A stretch of DNA of 18,953 nt. Origin: Gemmatimonadales bacterium UBA7889. Lineage in GTDB: Bacteria; Gemmatimonadota; Gemmatimonadetes; Longimicrobiales; Gaopeijiaceae. Each line of letters begins with the position of its first letter. Position 1 is the stretch's first letter. The position numbers and the translations under genes are program-made. Under the pieces are notes generated by a model that was given only the letters and a program-made list of their open reading frames with translations, was not told where the DNA came from and ran no database searches. Below, piece by piece: positions 7,520 to 14,575 of this stretch. The stretch covers positions 1 through 18,953 of the forward strand of contig DLRL01000006.1 of NCBI GenBank assembly GCA_002501085.1, written 5' to 3'.

Positions 7520-7591
7520 GTCCGCGCTCTTCGGAGTCCCCAGGGATGTGGCCAGCCAGCAGCGCAACTAGAAGACGGAGAAACATCATGA
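7499..7591 (+). CDS. 30-codon upstream ORF, relic of the module's signal-peptide start
   Basis: The ORF starts MKRTLLLV, like the signal peptides at 5402 and 8612 (MKKTLLF), then loses hydrophobic character (RALRSPQGCGQP) and stops. Its TGA overlaps the ATG of the next gene (ATGA at 7588-7591). It may be a dead remnant of a displaced gene, or a leader peptide coupling translation to the hydrolase. No protein family is suggested. Confidence 0.35.
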   Translation: MKRTLLLVRALRSPQGCGQPAAQLEDGETS

Positions 7592-8448
7592 AGACATTCG
7601 TTCTTGGACTCACGCTGTCGGTCGCGCTTTCGTTTTCCGCCTTTTCATCGTCAGCGGATGCGCAGAATGTGCCTGCTCAGGGCGGTGATACCTGGCCGTC
7701 CGTCAGCGATTTTGCTGCACCCGGACCGTTCGCCATTCACCGGGATACCAACGTCGGTCCAGACGCCGCCTATGACATCGTCCGGCCGATGCAGCTAGGA
7801 GAGGATGGACGCAAACATCCGATCATCAGTTGGAACAACGGGACGCTATACCAGATCGATCGATATCAAGACCTGCTTGACCATTGGGCGTCGCACGGAT
7901 TTGTCGTCATGGGCGGCCACACCAACAGGACCCGCGGCGGTGCGGTTCACAAGGGGGCGATCGACTGGTTGGCCGCTGAAAATGCGCGCGCCGGCAGCGA
8001 TTACTTTGGAATGTTGGACATCACGAATATTGGTGCGGCTGGGCACTCCCAAGGGGGTGGTGCCACGATCACCGCGGGAGCCAACGTTCCCGGCCCGGCA
8101 GGAATCGTCACTACCATGCCATTGATGCCGATTAGTGCTTATGAGCGACCCCATTTGGCGGGGCACGCTGCATCAATGCTTATGGTCAGCGCGAGCGAAG
8201 ACGGGCGGGCTAACAGGGTTGCTGATCAGGCATTCACTGACGTCACCACGGAGTTCGTCGACGCACAGTTCGTGGGCGTTCATGAGGATGCCATGAACCC
8301 TGGAATCCACGGGGCAACCGTGGCTTGGTTCCGATATCAACTAATGGGAGACGTCACCGCGAAGGCACAGTTCTATCCGCCGACGACCTGCGGTTTGTGC
8401 CGCGACGACGCTTGGATGCGCCTCCGCCACAAGAATTCCCCGCAGTAG
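7588..8448 (+). CDS. Secreted alpha/beta hydrolase, PETase/dienelactone-hydrolase-like
   Basis: Predicted exported esterase of 286 residues. The start is placed at 7588 because CGGAG precedes it by seven bases and the protein then opens with a clean Sec signal peptide (residues 1 to about 25, cleavage near SADA). An in-frame ATG at 7546 would add 14 Arg-rich residues. The nucleophile elbow is GHSQGG with Ser154. The acid is probably Asp205 (VSASEDG). The histidine is probably His232 (VGVHED), with His241 as alternative. The C-terminal part (GATVAWFRYQLMGD, then CGLCRDDAW with Cys268 and Cys271, possibly a disulfide) resembles the chlorophyllase/cutinase/PETase branch of the alpha/beta hydrolases. 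Substrate unknown; polyester activity should not be assumed. Its first codons overlap the upstream ORF. Confidence 0.88.
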   Translation: MKTFVLGLTLSVALSFSAFSSSADAQNVPAQGGDTWPSVSDFAAPGPFAIHRDTNVGPDAAYDIVRPMQLGEDGRKHPIISWNNGTLYQIDRYQDLLDHWASHGFVVMGGHTNRTRGGAVHKGAIDWLAAENARAGSDYFGMLDITNIGAAGHSQGGGATITAGANVPGPAGIVTTMPLMPISAYERPHLAGHAASMLMVSASEDGRANRVADQAFTDVTTEFVDAQFVGVHEDAMNPGIHGATVAWFRYQLMGDVTAKAQFYPPTTCGLCRDDAWMRLRHKNSPQ

Positions 8449-8503
8449 GCGTAAGCTGGCGTAAGTACAAGACATTCAGAGGGCTGGAGTCGGCACACAT
8501 CGT

Positions 8504-8540
8504 CGCCACTGAAACGCCGTTTCCTGAAAAATATTTGGTG
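8504..8540 (+). repeat. Block B repeat, copy 1
   Basis: CGCCACTGAAACG and CTGAAAAATATTTGGTG recur at 16962-16999 with 34 identical bases, three mismatches and one gap. A GAAAC/GTTTC hairpin is kept in both. Both copies lie about 50 bases after a gene stop and just upstream of the block C leader sequence (ACGTTG(C/T)GGTCC). Confidence 0.75.
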
Positions 8541-8552
8541 GCGCTGCTCAGT

Positions 8553-8632
8553 CCAGTGTGGTGCTCCCGTCTACGTTGCGGTCCAGCGGGGTGGGAGCGC
8601 AGGTTTAGGGTATGAAGAAAACCCTGTTATTC
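8553..8632 (+). repeat. Dispersed leader module, copy with signal-peptide start
   Basis: From CCAGTGTGG to the ATG at 8612, 54 of 62 bases match the copy at 15693-15754. From the ATG onward it matches the start of the 5402 gene (19 of 21 bases). GCAGG, eight bases before the ATG, may serve as the ribosome binding site. Confidence 0.8.
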
Positions 8633-9715
8633 GCCATCAGTCTGATCACACTCGGATCAGGTGTCTCTCCGGTCAAAGTGAGTGGTCAGGCTCTTGAAAT
8701 TTACCTGATTGATGTCGAGGGTGGAGGTGCGACGCTGTTTGTGTCTCCAAACGGCCAAACGCTTCTGATCGACACGGGAAATGGCGGACAGCGGGCGACC
8801 AGAGATGCCGGTCGAATCATAAGCGCAATGCGCGACGCCAGTGTCACTGAGATCAACCACCTGATCACGACCCACTGGCATGGAGACCATTACGGCGCGA
8901 TGCAGGAGTTGGCTAGGCAAGTCCCGGTCCGGCACTTCATTGACCACGGGCCGAGCGTCGAGTCGAATGCCACTGTAGCTGAATTCCTCAGCACCACCTA
9001 TCGCGCACTGTACCAGGATCGCGAACACACCGTTGTGACGCCCGGAGATAGGATTCCTCTTGGGAGAATAGATGTCAGGGTAGTCACAGCGGCGAAGCAG
9101 GTCATCGACCGCCCGCTTCGGGGTGGAGGTGCAGTTAACCCTTACTGCGTCGACTTCACACGTCAGCAGGAAGACAACGGTGAGAATGCTCAGTCTGTCG
9201 GGATCATCGCACAGTTCGGAGCGTTTCGAGTCCTCCATCTCGGTGACTTGACTGCGAACACTGAGTTTGAGCTAATGTGCCCCAGAAATCCTATCGGAAC
9301 CGTCGACCTTTTTGTGGTAACCCACCACGGGCAACCTAGCTCGAACGCCGAGGTCGTGGTCCACGCGATCGAGGCTCGTGCGGCGATCATGAACAACGGA
9401 ACGAGGAAAGGCGGACAACCTGAAGCGATGCAGGTTCTGCACTCCGCTCCAGGTTTGGAGGATCTATGGCAGTTGCATTTCTCTCAACTGAGCGGTCAGG
9501 AGTTCACGGTTCCCGGGCTCTTCATAGCAAACGGGGTCGACGACGAGCCGGGCACAATGCCGGTTGCTCCGATGACAGGACCTCTACGGGGACTGGGCGT
9601 TTCTCCTGCTCCTATCCATAACGGAGAGGCACACTGGCTCAAGGTCTCTGCACGTGCCGATGGTTCCTTCACTGTGACGAACAGCCGCAATGGGTTCACA
9701 AAAGAGTACCATTAG
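8612..9715 (+). CDS. Exported MBL-fold hydrolase, ComEC-like domain
   Basis: Metallo-beta-lactamase-fold hydrolase of 367 residues, similar to the MBL domain at the end of ComEC but without its membrane part. It has an N-terminal signal peptide (MKKTLLFAISLITLGSG). The fold begins at about residue 28 (LEIYLIDVEGGGATLFV). Metal motifs are THWHGDHYG (His88, His90, Asp92, His93), HLGDLT (Asp212) and THHGQ (His238/His239). His208-209 regions and a C-terminal beta-rich tail (about 330-367) follow the core pattern. It probably cleaves a phosphoester or related bond outside the cytoplasm, but the family is functionally broad. Preceded directly by the leader module; no same-strand gene follows closely. 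Confidence 0.9.
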   Translation: MKKTLLFAISLITLGSGVSPVKVSGQALEIYLIDVEGGGATLFVSPNGQTLLIDTGNGGQRATRDAGRIISAMRDASVTEINHLITTHWHGDHYGAMQELARQVPVRHFIDHGPSVESNATVAEFLSTTYRALYQDREHTVVTPGDRIPLGRIDVRVVTAAKQVIDRPLRGGGAVNPYCVDFTRQQEDNGENAQSVGIIAQFGAFRVLHLGDLTANTEFELMCPRNPIGTVDLFVVTHHGQPSSNAEVVVHAIEARAAIMNNGTRKGGQPEAMQVLHSAPGLEDLWQLHFSQLSGQEFTVPGLFIANGVDDEPGTMPVAPMTGPLRGLGVSPAPIHNGEAHWLKVSARADGSFTVTNSRNGFTKEYH

Positions 9716-9818
9716 GTCTGACTGTCCGGATTCTACTGCTTCGCTATTTTTCTAATTGAACCACTCTCATTACATCAACAAAGAGAAATACCGAGAACAG
9801 ATATTGGATTCCCTGAAG

Positions 9819-9888
9819 CTAGAAGGTGGGAACTAGCTGACGAAATCCTTATATGTCCTTCAGGACTAGGTAGCCGTCCACCTTCTAG
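9819..9888. repeat. 11-bp perfect inverted repeat around the 3' end of the symporter gene
   Basis: CTAGAAGGTGG (9819-9829) and CCACCTTCTAG (9878-9888) are exact reverse complements 48 bases apart. The right arm contains the symporter stop codon. Inside are further pairings: GTCCT/AGGAC (9855-9866), and CCTGAAG (9812-9818) with CTTCAGG (9858-9864). On the minus strand this could be a structured 3' end of the symporter mRNA. No T-run follows, so it is not a standard terminator. Confidence 0.5.
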
Positions 9889-11312
9889 GCGTCGCGCCTC
9901 GTCGCGCCGATCCCTCGCAGCACCGGATCAGTATCATCCACGTTCGCCGTGGCGTAGGCTCTCTCACCGGAGATCTCGTCTCTCATGAGGGTCCTGAACA
10001 CCCCGCTGAGGCAGAGCATAGCCACCAGATTGGGGATCGCCACCGCGGCTACGGCGATATTGGCAACCACCCAGAGGCGATCCACGTCTGCGACTCCCGC
10101 AACCACGATACCCGGCACGAAGTATAGCCAGCGCAGGACCCGGATAGGACGCACACCGACTAGGTTCACCAGGCACGTTTCGAAGTAGACGTAGAAGCCT
10201 ATCTGAGTGGACAGGCAGAATGTGGCGATGGATCCTGACACGATGATTGATGCCACGGAGAAAGGGAACACCTCCGCGAATGCGACCAGCAGAAGCTCAA
10301 TGCCCGACTCACCGCCGGCCATGGCGCCGGTGGAGAGGATGGCCAGTGCCGTGATGGAGCAGATCAAGATCGTATCGAAGAAGACCTCGAACGCGCCCCA
10401 GACCCCCTGTTGGAAGGGGTGACAGGTCTGGGCAGTCGCGTGAACCATTGGTGCGGTTCCCATGCCCGCCTCATTGGAGAGCATGCCGCGAGCCATGCCC
10501 TGCTTGATTGCGGTGCTCACGGCGATACCGGCGGCGCCACCAGCTCCCGCCGTCGCGGAGAACGCGTGTGAGAAGATGGAGCTCAGAACTGCTGGAAGAG
10601 CCTCAAAGTTGACTGCGATCACCACGAGTCCACCGGCCAGGTACGCCATGGTCATGATGGGGACCAGCCGCTCCGAGAAGCGGCCGATCCGTCGGACACC
10701 GCCAAGGACGACTATCGCAGTGATGACTGCCATGGAACTGGTCGCGAGGTACGGATCGAGACTGTAGCTGGCCAAGAGGGCACGCCCCACTGTGTGCGCC
10801 TGCAGCATCGAAGCTGCAAACACGGCGTTGATAAGCATGCCGGTGCTGAACAGGAGGGCGAGGGGAGTCCAGCCGAGGCCACGCTGGATCGTGTATTGAG
10901 GCCCTCCGCGCAGCTGGCCGTCGGGGCCTCGTTCCCGGTAGTACACACCAAGGGTGATCTCAGCCGTCTTCGACATCATCCCGAAGAACGCTAGGAGCCA
11001 CATCCAGAAGATGGCGCCAGGCCCACCTACGGACAGGGCGGTCGCCACGCCAGCCATGTTCCCCATGCCCACCGTACCGGCCAGGGACGTCGCGGCAGCC
11101 TGCACGGGCGTCATGAGTTGCCCTTTGACTGTGGTGGAGCCGGGCTTGAGACGTCCGAGTGTATTGCGAGCGATGTAGCTGAGCCCCGCAATCTGAAAGA
11201 AGCCAGAGCGCACAGTGAAATAGACTGCAACTCCCGCCAAGAACCACATGGTCCACGGGCCCCAGACGAAGGTGTCGACAACCGCCAGCTTCTCGAGAAG
11301 AGAGTTGAGCAT
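9885..11312 (-). CDS. AGCS-family Na+/alanine (glycine) symporter
   Basis: Inner-membrane symporter of 475 residues, within the usual AGCS length, importing small neutral amino acids with Na+. The diagnostic stretch is GTVGMGNMAGVATALSVGGP (79-98), followed by GAIFWMWLLAFFGMMSKTAE. A second family block (MARGMLSNEAGMGTAPMVHA) lies in the middle, and roughly ten hydrophobic helices span the protein. The ATG is preceded by GTGAGG at a good distance. The gene is divergent from the AroM/amidohydrolase/DapA operon with about 200 bases between, suggesting shared control and uptake of that pathway's substrate or product. The exact substrate is unknown; known relatives take alanine, D-alanine, glycine or glutamine. 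Confidence 0.95.
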   Translation of the reverse strand: MLNSLLEKLAVVDTFVWGPWTMWFLAGVAVYFTVRSGFFQIAGLSYIARNTLGRLKPGSTTVKGQLMTPVQAAATSLAGTVGMGNMAGVATALSVGGPGAIFWMWLLAFFGMMSKTAEITLGVYYRERGPDGQLRGGPQYTIQRGLGWTPLALLFSTGMLINAVFAASMLQAHTVGRALLASYSLDPYLATSSMAVITAIVVLGGVRRIGRFSERLVPIMTMAYLAGGLVVIAVNFEALPAVLSSIFSHAFSATAGAGGAAGIAVSTAIKQGMARGMLSNEAGMGTAPMVHATAQTCHPFQQGVWGAFEVFFDTILICSITALAILSTGAMAGGESGIELLLVAFAEVFPFSVASIIVSGSIATFCLSTQIGFYVYFETCLVNLVGVRPIRVLRWLYFVPGIVVAGVADVDRLWVVANIAVAAVAIPNLVAMLCLSGVFRTLMRDEISGERAYATANVDDTDPVLRGIGATRRDA

Positions 11313-11414
11313 GCGACCTCACTGAGGGGGTCCGGCACATCGGAGCGAGCGTTGTAAGGAGCCCGGTCCAATGGAGCGAATCCCCATCCTACGGGCGTCC
11401 GTGCCACTGACGAT

Positions 11415-11425
11415 AGTAGGCTACT
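11415..11425. promoter_or_regulatory. Small palindrome in the divergent promoter region
   Basis: AGTAG, G, CTACT lies in the 202-base gap between the symporter and the AroM-like gene. The gap must hold promoters for both directions. No clear -35/-10 pair was found, and this palindrome is short enough to be chance. Confidence 0.2.
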
Positions 11426-11514
11426 TGCGCCCCCGGCTCAGAGCGACGGAAAATAGGGGCTCTACAAGCCACTGGAATGTCGCGTGTTGAAGATCACCCA
11501 CGTCCCGAAGGCCC

Positions 11515-12180
11515 ATGAGTGATACTGTTGTAGGGATCCATACGATCGGGCAGACGCCCCGTCCTGACTTGATGGAGGGTCTCACGGGTCTTCTGGGTTT
11601 GTCCCGTTTCGAGATGCGAGGAGCGCTCGACGATCTGACCAGGGATCAAGTCCCAGCGTGCGATCCGGACGGATATCCTCTTGAGACGCGCCTGCGTGAC
11701 GGAACGCCCATCGTGGCTGATGCAGCTTTCCTGGAGCCCCATCTGCAGGACGCTATAGCCGACTTGGACAGTCGTGTCTCTGCCCACCTGGTCCTCTGTG
11801 CCGGCACTTTCCCGAGTCTCACCGCTCGCAAGCCACTGATTCAGCCGGTGGAAGTTGCTGTAGCGGAGTTGTCTGGTCGCGGCCTTGGATCGTTGGAGGT
11901 TATGGTGCCATTCACGGCCCAGGCGGCGCCTGCGGCGCGAAAATGGGAGGCAGCGGGCTTCTCGTGCCGGATTCACGTGTTCGGGGAATCTGGCGGACGG
12001 CCGCTTACTCGGTGGCTAGCAGATCGGCTGGGCAAGACGAGTGCCGACGCGCTGGTTTTCGACTACGTTGGGTCTCCCGCCGAGATTCTTGAGAGTGTGG
12101 GCGCCGAGATCGAAATCCCGGTGTTCGCCCTCGGGCGGCTTGCCATCGACGCCCTGGAAAGGACGCTGCAGACGCTATGA
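11515..12180 (+). CDS. AroM-family protein
   Basis: A 221-residue soluble protein similar in length and layout to E. coli AroM (225 residues), whose function is unknown. The family-like N-terminus (VVGIHTIGQTPRPDL) supports the start at 11515. AAGG lies only three bases before the ATG, a tight ribosome site. The stretch LVLCAGTFPSLTARKP with Cys95 matches the conserved AroM T-AR region and resembles the first cysteine loop of Asp/Glu/hydantoin racemases. The position where a second racemase cysteine would be expected reads FDYVG (Tyr184). First gene of a tight operon: 10 bases to the next gene. A racemase-like or ligand-binding role for the amidohydrolase's substrate is an inference only. Confidence 0.88.
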   Translation: MSDTVVGIHTIGQTPRPDLMEGLTGLLGLSRFEMRGALDDLTRDQVPACDPDGYPLETRLRDGTPIVADAAFLEPHLQDAIADLDSRVSAHLVLCAGTFPSLTARKPLIQPVEVAVAELSGRGLGSLEVMVPFTAQAAPAARKWEAAGFSCRIHVFGESGGRPLTRWLADRLGKTSADALVFDYVGSPAEILESVGAEIEIPVFALGRLAIDALERTLQTL

Positions 12181-12190
12181 GGCCTGAGCT

Positions 12191-13606
12191 GTGAATGACA
12201 CGGCGACCCACGACCTTGTGGTGCACGGTGACATCGCTCTCTCGAACGGCATGGTCCTGAAGGCCGGATGGCTCGGCATCACAAACGGACTCGTGACGGG
12301 GTCCTCCGAGACGCCCCTCTCCGGCATTGAGACCGTCGATGCTTACGGACACCTGGTTCTCCCAGGTTTTGTGGACGCGCACGTCCACACCCGATCCTGC
12401 AGGGATGAGGGGATCACCGCCACGACCAAGGCAGCCGCGGCTGGCGGGACGACGACCGTCATCGACATGCCGTTTGACAAGCCAGCGCGACCGGTCAATT
12501 CCAGGGAGAGGTTCGAGGCAAAAGTTGCGGACATCACCGACGAGGCCGTCGTCGATGTGGGTCTCTACGCGACGTTTCCTCCTGAAGGGGACCTTGGGAT
12601 CATTGCCGAGATGGCCGCGGCCGGTGCCGTGGGGTTCAAGGTATCGACCATCGAGGTCGATCCCATTCGATTCCCCCGTATCCCCGACGGACGTCTCTAC
12701 GAGGCCTTCCAAGAGATCGCCCACACCGGCCGGGTCGTGGCTGCTCATCAGGAGAATCAAGAGATCGTGCTCGCCCAGGCCAAGGCCTTTCAGGCTCGTG
12801 GTGACACGACGCCCGTCGATCACGCACTGAGTCGTCCGGCCGTGGCCGAGGCCGAGGCCGCAGGACGCCTGCTCGAGCTGGCCTATTGGTCGGGCGCCCG
12901 TCTCCACATGGTCCATGGCACGTTGCCACGCACTTTCGAGCTCATAGAGTGGAATCGAGCAAAGGGAGTCCGGGCGTCGGGAGAGACGTGCATTCAGTAT
13001 CTACTACTGACCATGGATGCCCTGCGTGAGCAGGGAGGCCGGGCCAAGTGCAATCCGCCACTGCGCTCGCAGGAAAATGTGGACGGCCTCTGGAGGCAGG
13101 TCCAGGAAGGACTCATCGACATCGTCACGTCGGACCACTCCCCCTACCCGCTACATAGGAAGGAAACCGACGACATCTTCGAGGCGTACGCCGGAATGCC
13201 CGGAGTCGAGACGTTGGGGACACTCTTGTACAGCGAGGGGGTGGCAACGGGCCGCATCGGGTTGGGACGATTCCTGGAGCTCGTATCTGCGGGGCCGGCA
13301 ACCCTGTTCGGGTATTCACAGAAGGGACACCTCGAGGCGGGTGCCGATGCGGACTTCGTAGTCTTCGACCCAGATGCCGAATGGACGCTGGACGAGAGCA
13401 AGATGCACTACGCGGTGGGATGGAGTCCCTACCACGGTCGTCGCGTCCGAGGAAGAGTTGTCTCGACGTGGCTGCGTGGCCGCTGCGTCTACAAAGACCA
13501 TGCGGTGGCCGTTGCGCCCACAAACGGCCGATTTCTGCCAGCCCGTGATGATGACGACCGGTCATCTAACGGATCACGAGAATCATATTCAAACGATCGA
13601 GCATGA
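12191..13606 (+). CDS. Allantoinase/dihydropyrimidinase-like amidohydrolase
   Basis: Cyclic-amide hydrolase of the amidohydrolase superfamily, 471 residues. All binuclear metal ligands are visible: VDAHVHTR (His64, His66), GFK (Lys150, probably carbamylated), AAHQEN (His186), LHMVHG (His242) and TSDHSPYP (Asp315). AAAAGGTTTVIDMPFDKP is the allantoinase-like strand after the first His pair. Start is GTG at 12191 with GAGG eight bases before, overlapping the AroM stop. The C-terminus is an Asp/Ser-rich tail (about 450-471). The stop overlaps the DapA-like start by four bases (ATGA). The likely reaction is opening a hydantoin-, ureide- or imide-like ring; the exact substrate (allantoin, hydantoin, dihydropyrimidine) cannot be read. 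No other purine-ureide gene is nearby, which argues against plain allantoin use. Confidence 0.92.
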   Translation: MNDTATHDLVVHGDIALSNGMVLKAGWLGITNGLVTGSSETPLSGIETVDAYGHLVLPGFVDAHVHTRSCRDEGITATTKAAAAGGTTTVIDMPFDKPARPVNSRERFEAKVADITDEAVVDVGLYATFPPEGDLGIIAEMAAAGAVGFKVSTIEVDPIRFPRIPDGRLYEAFQEIAHTGRVVAAHQENQEIVLAQAKAFQARGDTTPVDHALSRPAVAEAEAAGRLLELAYWSGARLHMVHGTLPRTFELIEWNRAKGVRASGETCIQYLLLTMDALREQGGRAKCNPPLRSQENVDGLWRQVQEGLIDIVTSDHSPYPLHRKETDDIFEAYAGMPGVETLGTLLYSEGVATGRIGLGRFLELVSAGPATLFGYSQKGHLEAGADADFVVFDPDAEWTLDESKMHYAVGWSPYHGRRVRGRVVSTWLRGRCVYKDHAVAVAPTNGRFLPARDDDDRSSNGSRESYSNDRA

Positions 13607-14529
13607 TGCAACTTCAAGGTGTTCTTCCGATTCTGCCTACTCCGTTCACCGACGACGGAGCCGTTGACGAAGTCAGCCTCAGGCGTCTCATCGACTTCGA
13701 GCGGGAGGTCGGCGTCCACGGCGTTAGCATCCTGGGCTTCATGGGCGAAGCCCATCGATTGTCGAATGCTGAGCGGAAGCAGGTTGTGACGACGGTGGTG
13801 GACCAGGCAGACGGTTTGTTCCCTACATGGGTGGGGGTCTTGGCCTTTGGTGCGGCTGGCGCCATCGAACAGGCTCGCGAAGCACAGGAGCTTGGGGCAC
13901 AGGGTGTGTTCGTCGCGCCCATTGGCGTTCAGAACGACCAGGTGATCTTCGACTACTACGCTTCGGTGGCCGACGCCCTCGACATCCCGGTCGCGATCCA
14001 TGACTTCCCGGAGTCCTTTCGGACGATGCTGTCGCCGGAACTTATAGCCCGGATGGCCGACGAGATCGCCGGGGTGAGCTACATCAAACTCGAGGACTAT
14101 CCCGTTCTGGCGAAGATGAGCCGCATCCAGAGACTGGCGCCCGACTCCATTGGGATTTTTGGTGGCCTGGGCGGTGTCTATTTCCTGGAGGAACTCCAGC
14201 GAGGGTCGAGAGGAATCATGACCGGATTCGCGTTCCCTGAGGTGCTGGTCGGTATCTACGAGGCCTTCAGGGCGGGCGATTCTGGGCGAGCCGCGGCCCT
14301 CTTTGACCGTTACGTGCCGCTGATCCGGTACGAGTTTCAGCCAAAGATCGGCCTGGCGTACCGGAAATTCATCTACCACAGGCGCGGCATCATCGACTCC
14401 ACCTTCATCCGCCCACCGGGCCTGCAGATAGACGACTACACGTGCACCGAGCTAATGGCCATCATCAAACGAGTAGGATTTGATCTCGATATCAGCGGAG
14501 CGCAGTTGGTCGACATAGCTGCGGTTTGA
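13603..14529 (+). CDS. DapA-family aldolase/dehydratase with atypical active site
   Basis: TIM-barrel enzyme of the dihydrodipicolinate synthase/N-acetylneuraminate lyase family, 308 residues. The Schiff-base lysine is clear (VSYIKLED, Lys162). Two usual features are altered. The keto-acid carboxylate loop is GFMGE (45-49) instead of GTTGE. The usual YNxP tyrosine is replaced by His133 in AIHDFPES. It is therefore unlikely to be the lysine-pathway DapA and more likely a catabolic aldolase or dehydratase on another 2-oxo acid. The start overlaps the amidohydrolase stop by four bases, so translation is coupled. Last gene of the operon; a weak hairpin follows. Confidence 0.92.
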   Translation: MMQLQGVLPILPTPFTDDGAVDEVSLRRLIDFEREVGVHGVSILGFMGEAHRLSNAERKQVVTTVVDQADGLFPTWVGVLAFGAAGAIEQAREAQELGAQGVFVAPIGVQNDQVIFDYYASVADALDIPVAIHDFPESFRTMLSPELIARMADEIAGVSYIKLEDYPVLAKMSRIQRLAPDSIGIFGGLGGVYFLEELQRGSRGIMTGFAFPEVLVGIYEAFRAGDSGRAAALFDRYVPLIRYEFQPKIGLAYRKFIYHRRGIIDSTFIRPPGLQIDDYTCTELMAIIKRVGFDLDISGAQLVDIAAV

Positions 14530-14556
14530 TGCACATCCAGTGTGGTAGGGGACTAG

Positions 14557-14575
14557 ACGGAATACCGTGTTTTCT
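14557..14575 (+). terminator. Weak terminator candidate after the DapA-like gene
   Basis: ACGG-AATA-CCGT stem-loop followed by GTTTTCT, 28 bases after the stop, between convergent genes. The stem is only 4 bp, so support is low. Confidence 0.25.

Noticed and set aside
7546..7587. Upstream ATG giving 14 extra residues on the alpha/beta hydrolase
   Set aside because: The extension is Arg-rich and would spoil the signal peptide; the ATG at 7588 has a better ribosome site.
7588..8448. Calling the hydrolase a PET-degrading enzyme
   Set aside because: Only fold-level and C-terminal resemblance; substrate-defining residues cannot be judged by eye.
8504..8540. Block B as a rho-independent terminator
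   Set aside because: The GAAAC/GTTTC stem is short and is followed by an A-rich, not T-rich, run on the plus strand.
12005..12916. Long minus-strand ORF of about 300 codons
   Set aside because: It runs antisense to the AroM-like and amidohydrolase genes, whose motifs are unmistakable; it has no recognisable domain and is a GC-rich shadow.
12191..13606. Naming the amidohydrolase allB
   Set aside because: Motifs fit allantoinase but equally hydantoinase-like relatives; no other ureide genes are present.
13489..14379. Long minus-strand ORF of about 296 codons
   Set aside because: Antisense shadow of the DapA-like gene and the amidohydrolase end; composition is not protein-like.
13603..14529. 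Calling the gene dapA of lysine synthesis
   Set aside because: The GTTGE and YNxP positions are changed and the neighbours are catabolic, not lysine genes.
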